A DNA stretch of 64,000 bases from Anoplolepis gracilipes (GCF_047496725.1 NC_132982.1:9450501-9514500); one strand, 5' to 3'; counted from the first letter of the stretch, positions 1-13,300 are shown. Made by a program: numbers and translations. Notes: generated from the letters alone by a model not told the origin.

Positions 1-670
1 AAGTAAAACTATCAGCAAAGGCAGTGAATCAGAATTTGACAGAAACAGGTGACCCTTTAAAATTTAACATTAACGTAAAATAGCTGTAGATGCAACGTCA
101 TTTCTACGTCATTAAATTTGACGAAATTAAAAGACAAGATTCTCGAAAAATCATGAAAAATAAATATTTCAATATTTGTAAGCGCAATAAAGAGAAAAAT
201 AATTTTTATTTCATTATTACTAATTATATTAAATGTTATTAATTACTTGTAATGAATTTTTAACGTTGTACATTTCTATTATAAAATTTTTAATTATGTT
301 AATATTTGTAATATACATTTATAAGAGCAAAAAATATTATCTATTTATTTTTTCTTTTTAGAAAAAATATTTTCTTTACAAAAACTTTCTTTTTTTTTCT
401 CAAAAGTAATTTTCAGAGATTTCAAAGATTTTAAAATATTTTTTGATAAATTATTTTTTCTAAATATATGTATATACATAGGGTATTAATTATAGAGTAT
501 CCAATAATTAATTTCATAAAAATACTTTGAATCTTGTATTCTCTCAGTTATAATCCTGTTGTAATTAGAGTATAACATTATTTTCTCATCTATATCTATT
601 ATTAATGTTTTTAATAATTTGCAGTGCTCGTAAATACGCACATCGAAAACGGAGGCAGGATAGAGATTGA
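1..670 (+). CDS. Last two exons of a gene entering from the left edge (partial, unrecognised)
   Basis: Two exon-like pieces fit together. Bases 1-48 are open in the frame starting at base 2 and read SKTISKGSESEFDRN, ending with AG before a GTGACC donor at 49. A second piece follows an acceptor (taatttgcag, ending at 624). It runs 625-670 and needs exactly two incoming bases, reading SARKYAHRKRRQDRD and then TGA at 668-670. The joined tail is short, hydrophilic and very basic (KYAHRKRRQDRD), as seen at many cytoplasmic or nuclear C termini. No domain is visible and the family is unknown. Only about 30 residues are in the window, so the call rests on matching phases and plausible splice sites. 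The gene would be convergent with the one ending at 1331. Confidence 0.45.
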
Positions 671-1330
671 CAGCAAAAATTGGGTATTATAGCATTGTTG
701 TTTATTTATTCTGCAATTTTTATCATTTGTATTCTCTTTATATACGCTGGAATTAATAACGGCATAATATTAATCACTAAAACGAGAGAGTTTTATCCTA
801 AGAGATTAATGTATAAATAATATATATATAAATAATACATAAAGATAAAGAAATGTATACTTAGAATTTTCGAAGTAATAGAATATAAATGTTTACTTGT
901 ATTTATATTAATTAATATCTTGAATACAATCATAGAAGATTGCTTCTAAATTTGTCTCTTAATTATCTAATTGTATAAAAGCTTATATTATCTGACTGCG
1001 CCTTGATAAAAAAAAAGAAACATTCGCAATTATTATTAATTGTGAATTTTACAATATAGTGCAATAAGTCTTGTTATTTTCCACTTCCATATAAGTATAT
1101 TTATAATTCTCAATATACATATTATTCATATCAATATCTCTATGTATGTTAATCTATAGATGAAATAAAATGAAAGACACAAAAGAATATATACCACAAC
1201 TTTTTATTATAAATAAACTACTCTGTAGGAAATTATCTTAATGAAAATTCTTTTATGATAAGTAAACATAACTTTAATTTAACGATATAATGTATAATAA
1301 AAAGAAGTAAAATATTATATCTTCAACTTT
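671..1330. other. Convergent 3' intergenic stretch
   Basis: AT-rich sequence between the stop codons of two convergent genes. On the minus strand an AATAAA polyadenylation signal (TTTATT at 1203-1208) lies about 125 bases past the stop at 1331. Several AATAAA-like words on the plus strand could serve the gene at the left edge. Nothing else is seen. Confidence 0.5.
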
Positions 1331-4300
1331 TTACACGACCGAATTATTCCAACTTTCTAGCCACTGAATGCTCTGCTTGCTGTCAAGAGTATCAATATAG
1401 TTCGATAGGTCGTCTTGGTGAATCCCATTGGCGGCACAATATAAAATCGCAGTGTTCTCCAATAATTCCTGCAATGGTTCTGTCGCCGAAACTTGAATTT
1501 CTTTGTCTTTTAAATCTTCCGATTTTTCTTCCTGCGATTTTGCTTCAGACGTAACACTTTCACGCTCCTTACAAGATTTAGCTGATTTTTCTCTCACGTG
1601 TTTTAATGTGTTTAGGCTCATCTGTCGATCTGTGAAAGGAACCTGATTATTCTCTAATGATATCGAACAGCTGTTCCGAGGAGTTTGAGTGCTGTTGACA
1701 GTCTCATTGTCTTTGGTCTTTTCTCCCAGCGTTAGATTATATCTCTGCCATTTTTCCTGCGAGAGATCGAGATCCGCATTCACATCCGGAATGATGAAGT
1801 TTTGATTTTCTTCCGCTGATGTATTTTTCTGCCACAAGTCCCTTGGCAAAGCTTTGGCGCTTGAATTTGCCATATTTGCTTTCATATTTCTTGAATCATA
1901 AATTCGATTATGCATTGTAGATTTTCTCAAAGTGCTATTGTTGTATTCTGACAGGATTCTGGCAATCTCTGAGGTCTCACTGGCGCATTGCGTGCTGTTC
2001 TTTCCGGAATTCATCATTAGCATTTCAGCATTTGACTCTCTGTTAATTTTTATTTTATCAACGTTTCTACCTTTATGATTTTCTTTTGCAGCATGGATGT
2101 TCTCCAACTGGTTCTCTACGAAAATCTTCTTTACCGTATTCTCTCGTGTATTTGAAGAATATCTCTTCAGGGTGTACAAATTATTTTTCACCGGTGACTC
2201 TTCACGGCCTAAAGCCGGCTCGCCCGCCAAAACCAATTTTTTATAGACAGACATGTTTGTTGGTGCCTTATCGTCAACTGACATGTCTTCCAACTTGGCT
2301 GGATTGAAAACGTCCTTCGCAATTGCTGTGCAGTCCTCGCCGGTCGTTTTCGCAGCCGAATTCCTCAGCAAGATCAAAGAGTTGTTCGAAGCATCTCGTA
2401 AAATGCGTTTTAAATTCATTCTGATCATCTCTCCGCTCTGTGGAATAATTTTCGAGCCATCGCTCTCCGCAATCGATCTCTGCGCTCTCTCTGGTACATA
2501 CGTCCCTGAAGATGATGGATAAACTAGAGCGGTTCTTCGACCGTTTGTGTTATTTATGATATTTTTCTTCTGGACATTTTGTGCTATTGCAATGGCTTCA
2601 ATAAACTTTGCTTTCTCACCAAACTTAGGGACATTCTCTGAGCAACTCGTGAGGTTATTCATGACAGTTGTTTTCGCTGATGTTTCCGAAGCGATCGTTT
2701 TGGGCGTAGAAACTGTCAGTTTCATCTTCTCCTCCACGGCTTGCTTGTAAGCTGGTGACATAATTTGCGAGCAATAACCGAGTACGCAGTGAAAACTTCC
2801 GTGCATGCACGTTTCGAAGGACTTGTCTTCCGCGAAGAAGTAAGTGTCACACGCATCTTTGACATTTGAACATCTGTCTTTTCCTCTCGCCTTTCCCTTT
2901 GATTTCTTCTCGACGGAAGGGGCTCGTTGATCTCGATGCGGATCGACGGCGACCACCTCGATTTCCGGCTCGATAATCTCATAGTTGGATAATCCATCGA
3001 GGCTGGTGAAATATCTTCCTAAGTACTCCACTGCCAGACCAGCCTGGAAAATAAACAGATCGTGTAAAAATCATAAGATTGTATAAAATATTCGAAATAA
3101 TTATTCAGATTTTTTTTTAACGAATTTTTAATATTAAAATTTCTTTTTTTTTCTTGTTTTCATAATTAATTGACAGAGTTTTTTTTCTTGAATTATCTGT
3201 TTGATTTTTATAGAATTATAAATAATAATATTTCAAAATAAAAAAATTTGAAATTCTTTAAATTTAAAAACTTTTTGGAAAATACATATTACCAGTTTTT
3301 TAAATATTTATGACCGATAACTTTGATGAGGCTCATAATATATTTTATATCGTTAAAAAATGTCTTAAAAATTTGATAGAAATTTTTCTTACTTGGGGAT
3401 GATAAACCGGTCTTTCGTGCATTCCATGGACAGGCCATTCCTTCCATTCAGTCTCATCTTTTTTGGTAGGTGCCTGATAAGTTGCACCCACAGTAAACAT
3501 TTTTCGAGTGACCGATCTAGTTTTCATGTAAGGCATCGTGCTTGATTTAATACGTTTGATAGGTTCATAATTTGTGCACATTTCCCTCCTGCTATTGACT
3601 AATAATCGTTTAGATCGAGGGAAGTCCTTATTAATGGTTTTCTTGGATACTCGCATAGGATTTCGTCTCACCTCTACCGTTTCACGACTAGAAAACGCAT
3701 TGAAATTTGGATGATGTAAAGAAACAAATGATTCTATTTTAATTAATATTAAATTTTTAATTTGCAAAGATTTTGTTTACATTATAAATATCACAAAATG
3801 ATGAATGATGATGAAAATATGTTAAAATTTGCATAAAAATATTACATATAGGATACGTAAATAAATACGCTTTTATGTAACACTCGTTTTTTAAATTCAT
3901 ACAGAAATCTAATTATTTCTCTATTAAATTCTATTTAAAATAAAATGGATAAAACATTCAATTATGTTGAAAAGAAACTTGAAAAAAAAAAATTCTTTGA
4001 ATAAAGAATTTGTTACAATCAATCAGTAATCATTTTGATTGATACTAGTGAAATTTTGAAATCTTATTTTCAGGTTTATTTGTTAAATATAATTAGTATG
4101 CTAATATTTCTTTCAAGGATTTTTTAATAATATTGCTCACGTTTTTTTCCTGATGGCTCGGGTAAATCTTTTTGCCTTAACAGCTGTGCAACCGGAAGTC
4201 GAACTGCTCCCACTGCTATTCGTTTCCATCAACTCTCTGTAATCGCTATCCTCCTTACTTGCCCTCGCCTGTTGTCTTATCACTACTGTATCTGGCGGTA

Positions 4301-4649
4301 GTTTTCGTAGAATTTTCATGTTTTCACAGTACGCCACGTCGCTCTGCAAATTTGATTTTTCCTGCTCTGCCATTTCTCCAAATTGTCGTGGCAGGATTAT
4401 CTTCGAGTCGCTGTCGATCACCCGGAGACTCGCAGGTTCTTGCTCTAATAAAATCACGTCCGCCTTTCTGTCAAATACTTCCTCTTGAATCGACGCTGAA
4501 CTCGAGATCAAGTCGTGATAGGGAACGTAACTCGCGCTTTCGATGACAGTTTTACTTTGATCTTTCGCGACCGATGAACCGATGTCCTTAGAGATTTCTC
4601 TTTTCTTTTGGAAGGAGCATTGCTCGAACGAGTTCTTCGGCAGCTCCAT
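1331..4649 (-). CDS. Unrecognised 838-aa protein, three coding exons
   Basis: Coding exons on the minus strand are 4649-4141, 3687-3393 and 3043-1331 (509, 295 and 1713 nt, total 2517 nt or 839 codons). The phases fit at both junctions: AC joined to T, then a phase-0 join after HPQ at a GTAAGA donor. Translation starts at ATG 4649, 5 bases inside its exon. The product is mostly polar, rich in Ser/Asn/Lys/Glu and probably disordered. Two blocks look conserved. One straddles the exon 2/3 border, about residues 230-300, with EWKEWPVHGMHERPVYHP followed by AGLAVEYLGRYFTSLDG. The other is the C terminus, about 790-838, with LYCAANGIHQDDLSNYID. A Cys/His cluster (CMHGSFHCVLGYC) sits near residue 335. 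No signal peptide, membrane segment or known catalytic motif is visible. I do not recognise the family. Exon structure and frame are well supported; function is unknown. Confidence 0.85.
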
Positions 4650-4653
4650 TAAC

Positions 4654-5200
4654 CTAAATTATTATAAGATTTTTTCACGAGAAATACTGTTTTTCAAGAT
4701 TATCCGTGACAGAGAAAAACTTCGCTTTTCTGACATATATTCCATTAATATAACTTAGCTTATAATGGATTTTAATTGAATAAATTTCTTCGTTTTCTGT
4801 TTGTTTAGATTAGATGATTCACAATTAAATCAGTAAATTGTAAAACTTATTTAATTCATGCTATTTACCTGCATTTTATTATACTTTTTGCATTTAAAAT
4901 GAGATAATTCTTTATAAACCATGAACGAGAAAATAGAAATAAATTTACAAAATGATGCAGTGTTGTTACAGCACAACTGAAGAAATACTTACGATTTTAT
5001 TCGCTCTTCTTTACAGTTTCGAGGAATCCTTGACGGGATCTTAACCACTTTATCAAAATCTTTTTTTTTTATTGAATATACATATATATTTTTTTCGTTA
5101 TAAAAACATGAAGTCGTAGTTCGCACTTTGAAGAGCAATCGATGTCGGTCAGTTAATTCTTGAGATATTCCGAAATCTCTCTCGCGCAAGATTGAGTAAA
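4654..5200 (-). other. 5' intron and probable non-coding first exon of the 838-aa gene
   Basis: A strong donor (GTAAGT, + strand 4987-4992) ends an exon that begins at 4993 and probably extends to about 5200. It splices to the acceptor (aatttag) just above 4653. The exon's reading frame joins in frame with the downstream ATG, but it contains no ATG after its last upstream stop, so I treat it as 5' untranslated. Its 5' end is not defined by the sequence. Confidence 0.5.
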
Positions 5201-6058
5201 ATTAATAAACAATAATTTAGACGAAGTAAAATGATCAATATTAATCGACAATAATTAAGGGATTACTGCTGAATAAAAAAAATGTCGCGGAGAAACGTGG
5301 AGCACTTTGGTCGGCTATCACGGTAGTGTCACGTCTTTCATATGTCTCATCACGCTCGTCGATTGCACACACACACACACACACACACACAAATCGATTC
5401 GATAAGAAATTGACAATTGAAGGTTCCTGTGAAAAGAGAACGTCAGATTTATCGGGTGTAATATTTTAGTTATTTAATTGAAAAGTCTTAAAATTAAAGT
5501 AAACGTACACCAGTTCGTGACTGAACAAGAATATGCATTTTTATTGATATTAAGCTTCTTTTCAATAATTCATATCTTATTATAAAAATATAAATTTATA
5601 TAATAAAGCAAAGTCTATATAGATTTTGGCGAGGAAAACATTTTGTACAAAATATTAATCATATTTTTTAAACTATGGATTAACTATGGATAAAAGAAAC
5701 TCAATATTAATTAAGAACCCGCGCAAACCAGAATCAGACTCGATAATCGTTTTTTTTTTTTAGTCGGACCGAAACTGTATAACTAGACTGTTAAATTATT
5801 TTCACTTTATAAGTCCTTTTTCGGTTCTTGCAATTTATTTCTACAAAATATTGATATTATTAATTTTTATATTTTATCTTTTTTAAAGTAAAACACTTAA
5901 AGTCGAAATTATAATAAATCGAAATTAAACGTTCTCTCTTTGTCGCGATACCAATTGATTATTCTATTTTACGTGCTGTATTTATTTCGTATCACGAACA
6001 GCTGTCATTGCAAATAAAAAAGCAAACAAAATTCTGTAGAATATATAACGTATTTATG

Positions 6059-6093
<35 letters not shown>

Positions 6094-7140
6094 TAATTAT
6101 ATATAATTACATTATTAACTATTATATAATTATCTATTATAATTAAAATTCTTTTTATAAATTAAATAATATTGATATTACATTATTATATATTTAATAA
6201 ATTATTTTATAAGAATATAATATAATGACAAAGTAATAGAAATCTATTTTTTTTTCTCTCTCTCTCCGTCTATTTCTATATTAGAAATAGACAAACATAT
6301 ATGTAATGTATAGGAATAATTTTTAATAAAAAGGTAAAAAAAGCGTTGAGTTCAGGGGCGTGTTGTACAATAGTGCAAAATAGTTATATTAATTATATTA
6401 ATTTATTACTAAAACTAATGATATGTTATAAAGAATTGCGTAAGTTGACAAACATAAAGTAAAATAATGTTATTTTAATTATAAAAAATGTAATTAGAAC
6501 AAATCGGCGCGCTGTCAATTTTATTGTAATAGCTAACATATAATTCGAAGCCAAGCTATCTATTAAACTTATTGTTAGTAAGAACTCGATCGGTTCAGCC
6601 ACTATTGCGAATCTTATAGAACCTAAGATACATTCAAACTGTCTACTCGCGTAAAAATACACGGTGCGCATCTTGCTTAATTTAAAAAAAAAAAAAAAAA
6701 AAAAACTAAACTCAACGCAAAACACTGCCGCGTCTTTTGATTTATTTAATATAATGAGAAATTTCTAAAAAATTTCTAGAAAAAAAGTTTATATTCCATA
6801 AATGTATTTATATATTCATTAATTTACATTTAGTTATGTCTAATAAATATATCCATAATAGAGAATTCTATTTTTTACAAATAATTATTAACATTATTGA
6901 TATAATTTTCATTACCATGTATGTTCATTATAATAAAAATAAATCTAATAAGAGAGAAGAAATAGACTGTATAGTTCGTATATAGCAAGTCATAAGATTG
7001 TTTTAAAGTACGCATTATATTTCGCGTTTCATATACTTTAAAGCGCGTATGTATCGAAAGTCGAATCATTTTAATTAAGGAATTTTACGTATTTCATGTT
7101 TTTATGTAAATTCCATTATGTAGTAAAGTGTGTATTATTG
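5201..7140. other. Intergenic AT-rich stretch with simple repeats
   Basis: It holds a mixed-base segment at 5280-5400 that may be the promoter of the gene to the left. There is a (CA)n run at about 5367-5392, an (AT)n run at about 6060-6085 and a poly-A run near 6685-6704. The open frames here are short and AT-driven. I see no supported gene. Confidence 0.6.
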
Positions 7141-7142
7141 TC

Positions 7143-7155
7143 TTGACGCGGCGAG

Positions 7156-7190
<35 letters not shown>

Positions 7191-7340
7191 CGCGCGCACT
7201 CGCTCTTCTCTCTCACGTCACTGTATTACGTGAATAAGAGGTGGAAGGGATGACGCGTCAGAGAGAGAGAGAGCAGTGACATCCATTCATTCCGAGCCGG
7301 CGCGCGAATCGGTCACCGCAAAGTCGATCGCGCCGTGAAA
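7143..7340. promoter_or_regulatory. GC-rich, GA-repeat island (candidate promoter or enhancer)
   Basis: In otherwise AT-rich DNA this block contains a (GA)n tract at about 7157-7188, a second GA tract near 7261-7273 and dense CpG words (gcgcgcgc, ccggcgcgcg, gacgcgtc). GA tracts in insect promoters can bind GAGA-type factors. It lies upstream of the possible + strand transcript near 7.7 kb and far upstream of the minus-strand 838-aa gene. Its role is inferred from composition only. Confidence 0.35.
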
Positions 7341-7563
7341 CATATATCTCGCTACGATAATATTATACGTATGATAATAAATCATATCACACGATAAAAT
7401 TTAATTCGTTATAAAAGTATAAAGTTATAAAGTATTTTTTCATTAAGTACTTTTCGAATTATGAGACTCAAATGTTACAATACTTAGACATAAAATACAA
7501 AATATCTTGTAAAACATTTCGTTTTCGGTAATCTTATCTTATGCACAGACTAATGAGAGGGAT

Positions 7564-7682
7564 CAATTGGTGTAAAAAAAAAAAAAAACACAGTTGTCCT
7601 AAAGAAAAAAATATGTAGCTGCTCGTTGTAAATTCATATTTTTTCCTTTAGGACAACTGCGTGTTTTCTTTACACCAATTGA
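7564..7682. repeat. Imperfect inverted repeat (foldback or hairpin element)
   Basis: The left arm begins caattggtgtaaa and ends near aaatatg at about 7614. The right arm, about 7634-7682, is its near reverse complement: catatttttt, then ggacaactgcgtg, then acaccaattg. The arms are about 48 bases with a ~20-base spacer. The left arm carries a longer poly-A run. It could be a small MITE or a transcribed hairpin; no target duplication was clear. Confidence 0.7.
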
Positions 7683-7689
7683 ACCTTTC

Positions 7690-8713
7690 TTCTTCTTCCT
7701 CTTCGGACTTCTGTTCGGAGTTTGATCGTGCCCGACCTGTCGACTCCAAGTATGATTCTCGCGCGTGATGAAATAGGATTTTCGATCGTTCCGAAATTCG
7801 GGAGTGCCGTCAAAGTATCGCGCGTAAAAGTGCGGAAGTGCCGTCCAAACTATCGCGCGTTTAAAATATTACGCGATTTTATTTTTATGCGGTTTAAACA
7901 AATTAAAAAATGTATATCGCGCGTATAAAACAATAGTTCCTGACAACCCTGACATCTGAGAGGAGGAGGAGGCCTAGGAGAGGCACCCTGCATCGGCGGA
8001 GCAACCCTAGGGTAAGTATTATTTGTATATTAATTATTATTAATTACGTATACGAATTAATTTGGTTTATTTATTTAAATAATTTAAACAAAAGAAATTC
8101 AGAGATAAAGATTTTACATAAATTTTATAAAAGTTTTTATTTAAGAAATAGTTCCTTTTTTAATTTATAAAATTATTCCATATTTATAAATTCTATTATT
8201 ATATGCATCGATTATAAAATTTAATGAGTATAATAGTAAATTCTTGAATATTAATTATTTCAATCGTTGCTATAATTTGGATTTTATTATGTATGTTACA
8301 GACAACGTAGCTTCAATGTCGACAACTTCGCTGTTGCGCATCAGTGTCGGTGAGTGAGATAAAGTTTTTATTTAAAAGCGACGGATTTTTGTTGAGATTT
8401 TTGGATAAAGATGTAGAGTGTAGATAATCTGTTGCTTTAATCCTCAGACGGCGGGCCAGTCATAATGGATTCTACATGATAAATTCTGACAAGTCAATTT
8501 TAAATTATAGAAAAATTTCTTTTGTACTTATTCTTTTTATATTTTAAGATAAAATTTTATATTAAATTTTTAATTCATTATTTTGAATCTTTTGTTAAAA
8601 TAGATATACTATTTGCATATAAAAATTGAAGGAAAAGGAAAAATATATTTTTAAAATCGAGATATATAATGTTTATTCCAATTTTATACAAAGGATACAT
8701 GAAATATTTATTT

Positions 8714-8755
<42 letters not shown>

Positions 8756-9922
8756 TGAGTTTTAGAAAACAATTTTAAAATACAGATTTAATGACCCGCC
8801 GACAGAGGGTTACTATATGCATGCTAATATATTTTACATATATATACAGTAAAAAATTGTGTATCCATATGTTAAAATTTTCTTGTTTCGTGTTTTATCA
8901 CGTTTTAATTACTTCAATATAAAATTAACATACAGCTAATATGTTATTATTTTTATAACATTTTTATATGTTAGATTTATGTCAACTTCATAACTTTACA
9001 CTTTGTGTATATTTCTTAGAAATATTATTTTGAGTGTTTTTTAACACATCATTAACAATCATTTCAAACAATCAATATATTATATTTCAAAGTCAGTCAA
9101 ACATTCTAAAAAAAGTTAAAATAACTCTCCGAATAATCATGAACTTTAAAATGTTCTGTCAACATTTCTTACGAGTTATTGTAACTACTCCTTCATGTAG
9201 TTTTTAATTAATTTGTATGTTATTTTACATCACACTTAAAGTCACAATAACAAAAATAAATGTAAAATTTTGTGCCAATTATTTACATTTCTAGTATGTC
9301 AATAAGTAACATGCGCTAAATGAATTATTCTATAATAACTTAAAATTTAAAGTAGACTTCCTGGAATATGCAAGAAATGTTGAAATTAGCATTTTATTTT
9401 TTACTGCGTATATTTGTGTAATTATTTGTCTTTTGTGATTTAATTTTGACGACTGAATGACGTAGACATCTAAAAACGATCGTAATATCGTATGATCCTA
9501 AACGAATATACACTACCGTCAGAAAGTTTAAGACCAGAGTAATAAATAAAGATGATGCAAAAAAATGCAAAATAGAAATGCTTCAAATTATAAACAAATT
9601 AAACTTTATTTTTAAAAGAAGTAAGTAGTAGTGAAAACAAATAATAAAAGTTTTTAATTATGAAATATCACGGACCACTTCTCATAAAAAACGGGGTGCT
9701 TTTTTAGTGGATATACCGCTTTTCATAGGCGGGGAGTCTCACACTCCTTCGTCGGACCAATTGGCGAAGAGGGTGCGTAATGCATTTACCCCCATTAAAA
9801 AAAAAAACCTTACTATTCCGAAAATTCAAAAAGAAAGATGCGCGTTGGACGCGAGAGATGTATATATAATATTATATAAAGCATTAAACATCAAAATATT
9901 ATGCCCTATAAAAACTTTATAG
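7690..9922 (+). other. Possible small three-exon transcript (doubtful)
   Basis: A GC-richer block from about 7690 ends at a good donor (AGG/GTAAGT, exon end 8011). A 48-base exon at 8302-8349 has an acceptor (atgttacag) and a GTGAGT donor. It contains ATG at 8316, reading MSTTSLLRISV with one base left over. A third piece starts after cttttttag at 9708 in the matching phase and stays open to the stop at 9922, reading VDIPLFIGGESHTPSS and onward. The phases fit, but this can happen by chance and the product of about 83 aa resembles nothing I know. Alternatives are a non-coding RNA or a transposon remnant. A near-repeated 30-base motif around agtgccgtc at 7802-7860 also suggests repeat origin. 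Confidence 0.2.
8350..9700. other. AT-rich stretch, no gene seen
   Basis: It contains an (AT)n microsatellite at about 8719-8751 and a lone transposon-end-like sequence near 9509 (cactaccgtcagaaagttta). That sequence resembles Tc1/mariner termini but has no partner. No coding signal is supported. Confidence 0.5.
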
Positions 9923-10117
9923 TAAAAAATTGTTAGTATATTTTAGAATGGAATTCAAAAGGATATTTTATATAAAGAAAGAAAGATTTGAAATATTTTG
10001 CAAAATCTATATTTTTCTTATCTTAATGCTTTATATTATAGATATAAGGAAAGGTATAGATATAAGGAGGGTAAGAGTAAAGAATAAAGATAACTAAGAG
10101 TTTTGAATAGCATTGAT

Positions 10118-10123
10118 TTTATT
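10118..10123 (-). terminator. Polyadenylation signal of the Fer2-like gene
   Basis: AATAAA on the minus strand lies 235 bases after the bHLH gene's stop codon (TGA, 10360-10358). The hexamer is canonical. A CT-rich tract at about 10250-10282 lies between the stop and the signal, in the 3' UTR. Confidence 0.45.
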
Positions 10124-10357
10124 CCAAAGCAAATACTATAAATTGCACTAACTATAGTTTACATGTAGATACTGGATACAATACTTATCGCTTGTATTGC
10201 ACGTGAAATTAAACGATATCGCCAAAAAGTTTTTAACATTTTCTCTTTTTCTCTTTCTCTTTCTCTCTCTCTCTCTCTCTTTCTATCTTAACGTGAAGGT
10301 ATTTACAAAGAAAAGAGGAATTGCCGTGTGATTTTACGAAAAAGTTTCGTTGGATGC

Positions 10358-13300
10358 TCAATTCATATTATCGGTTGTCAGCGCAAGAGTTGTAAGCACC
10401 GATCGTCGATTTGGATTTACTCCCAAATTCTCCCAATTTATCCAAGACAAGCGTGCTGTCAGATCTGAAACAATTATCGTAATATTTGACATCTTGGGAA
10501 GTCATGTGTTACATTGATTTGTAAGTCAACATGTTGCGAGAATTCATAAGATTGATTTTATAGACAAATGTACATATATTGTAACTTTTTTGATAAATCT
10601 GTACAAAAACTTACATAGCATGGATTATGTATTTGATCTTGACATATGATGTAGCTATTTTACAGATGAAAACACACATTTAGTTTCTCGTTTAATTTAA
10701 TATTAATTTAAAGACCTTTTATAAATATTTATGTGTTGTAACAATAATTGTAATGTAATTTGCAACAAGAATAATTTTATATACAATATCAATGTAAGAA
10801 ATATTAGATTCTTTAATACTGTTAATTTAACATTAAACTTTATAAATATAAAGCGACAGTAAAATATTTTTTTCTTTACTCGGAAAAATTATAGTAATTT
10901 CTGGCATAATTTACATGTATATTTATTCATTTGATAATATCTCGATAATTTCTTGAAAGAAACATATTTGAAATTTTATATGTACGTGTAGTGTGCGTGT
11001 ATAATCCTTAGAATCCTTAATGTTTTTTTTTCAAATATTTAATTAAAACTGAGCAATTAAAATCGATATATTATAATATATACCGCTTGTGTTCCATTCG
11101 GCGCGTTCGCCGTTTATTTCACCCCTAAGGCACCTCTCGACGTACGTCAAAGGATCGAGTCTGGCCGCTAAAACCTCACGCAATAACGCAATATAGGCAA
11201 TAGCCAAGCGCAAGGTATCGATCTTTGACAGTCTCTTTTCATAGGGAAACGTTGGCACATGGACCCGGAGCTCGTCGAAAGCCGAGTTGATGCTGCTAAA
11301 AATTGCAATCACACTGACAATCCGCTCATTTTATAAAAAACATTAAGAACAAAAATTAAATCTTAGAATGCACATATGCGTGTGTGTGTGAGACAAATGA
11401 TATTGTAAATCAATGTAATATTATAACAGATAAATATGACGAAATAATTTTTTTAATAATAATTTGCAGAAGTGGTTTGTATGTTAATTTACCTTTTTTT
11501 TACATATCACTAGCTTTAAGAAATTTGTAGAATCGTGTTATATTATATTTTTGGATTATACGTACAATTGTTTTTTTATTTTTTTTTTTAAATAAAGCCT
11601 AAATATATTATCATATTTTATAATTTTGAGTTTTCTTCATTTTATTTCAAAAGAAATAATTTGTTGTACATATATTATTATTTTACTTTGCACATACTTG
11701 TGAAATATATATATTAGTTGTAAAATGATTAACTCTTTAGAAAATTTCTTACCTGAGCATACGTTTTCTTTCACGAATATTAGCGGCATGTCGTTGAATT
11801 CTGTAAGGGCTACCATTTGGATAATAACCTTCTTCTACACCATTCATCTCCGTGTCATTATGATCTGAAAAAAATTCACACAATTCTATTTAAACAATGA
11901 AATGTTTATTAAAATTAAGAGAATTATTATAATTATTTAATGCTCAATACCTGGTGTTGAAACTGGCATGTGGTAGTGCAAGGGAGAATGTGTATGTGGT
12001 GACGTGTGCGTGACATGCTGCGTAGATCTTCCTGCATATACACATGAAGGTAATTCTGCCAAATCCTCCTCAGTAATATCATTACTGGGTCCCACAAAAT
12101 ATTGAGTACTGCAAAATTACAATAATGTACAATTGAATAATAAAATAATAATGTGCAATTAATTTTATTAAAATGGAAGATATATATATATATAAATATA
12201 TAGCTTATATTTTTATTCTAATAAGAAAAGAGTGTGTGGCATATCGTATTCTTTTTTATTTGTTATATTATCCAAACAAATTTAATTGAGTAAAATTGTA
12301 AAAAATTTTAGAAAATTTTATATAATTATTAAAAATGATACACACACACATATATGTATGTATATATTTATAATATATATTATTGTTATATTCTGTATAT
12401 CTTCTAATTTAAATAATTTGTTAAAAATAAATATTATTTTATAATTAGAATGTATTACAATTTATTGGAAAATGTTTATAAAAATATAACTGATTGAAAA
12501 ATTACTTGAGATTCGTGCATTTAACGAACCTCTTTTCCTCTGAAAAAAATGGCATTTTTATGGATCTAGATTAGCTTAATATTATATAAAATTTAGCTTT
12601 TTAAAATTATATGATATATCTCACTCATATATGTATATTTAAATCATACTCTAAATTCTTATTATTTTGTTTTATTACACTAATTCGTTCTGGATAATGT
12701 AAATCTTTTACTATATATAAAATTTTTACTTTTATTTATTATTAATATACATGAATCATAATATTTACTGAAAGAAAATAATTTTAAATTTCTTTTAAAT
12801 AATTTAGTTATATTTAATAGTTTAATATGTAATTAATTTAATATGCAATATTTTGAATTTTATTCAAATAATTGTTTATATTTTCTATGCCTTGTTCACT
12901 CAGAAATTATAGCATAGGTGTAGTACATTTGTAAATTATGAGGTAAATAATAATACAACGAAAACTTTCTGTTCTTTTCACGAAAAAAGCTAACAATAAG
13001 TATTAATGAATGTAATTAAAATTAAATAAAATATTCAACATTTTTTTCTGGAAGAATAGAAATCTTGCATTATAAAATTCTGATTATTTTTTAATTATAA
13101 TAAAATTTTAACAGAGGGAAAGGTAACGTACTAGTAACAATTTTCTTATTGTAAATATTCTTCTTTAGCTACAAATTGAACACTTAATAATCTATTATGT
13201 TTGTGTATTATTTATAATTATTTATAAAGTCAATATCATTAATATTTGATTATTGAACATCAAAATTTATTATTGAAAATTATAAATTGAGAAAGTATCA

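Noticed and set aside
2086..2750. Plus-strand open frames of 67-89 codons
   Set aside because: They lie opposite the large coding exon of the 838-aa gene and show no splice or start support; they are antisense shadows.
9505..9545. Tc1/mariner-like terminal sequence (cactaccgtcagaaagttta)
   Set aside because: No inverted partner end or transposase frame was found nearby, so it is at most a solo remnant.
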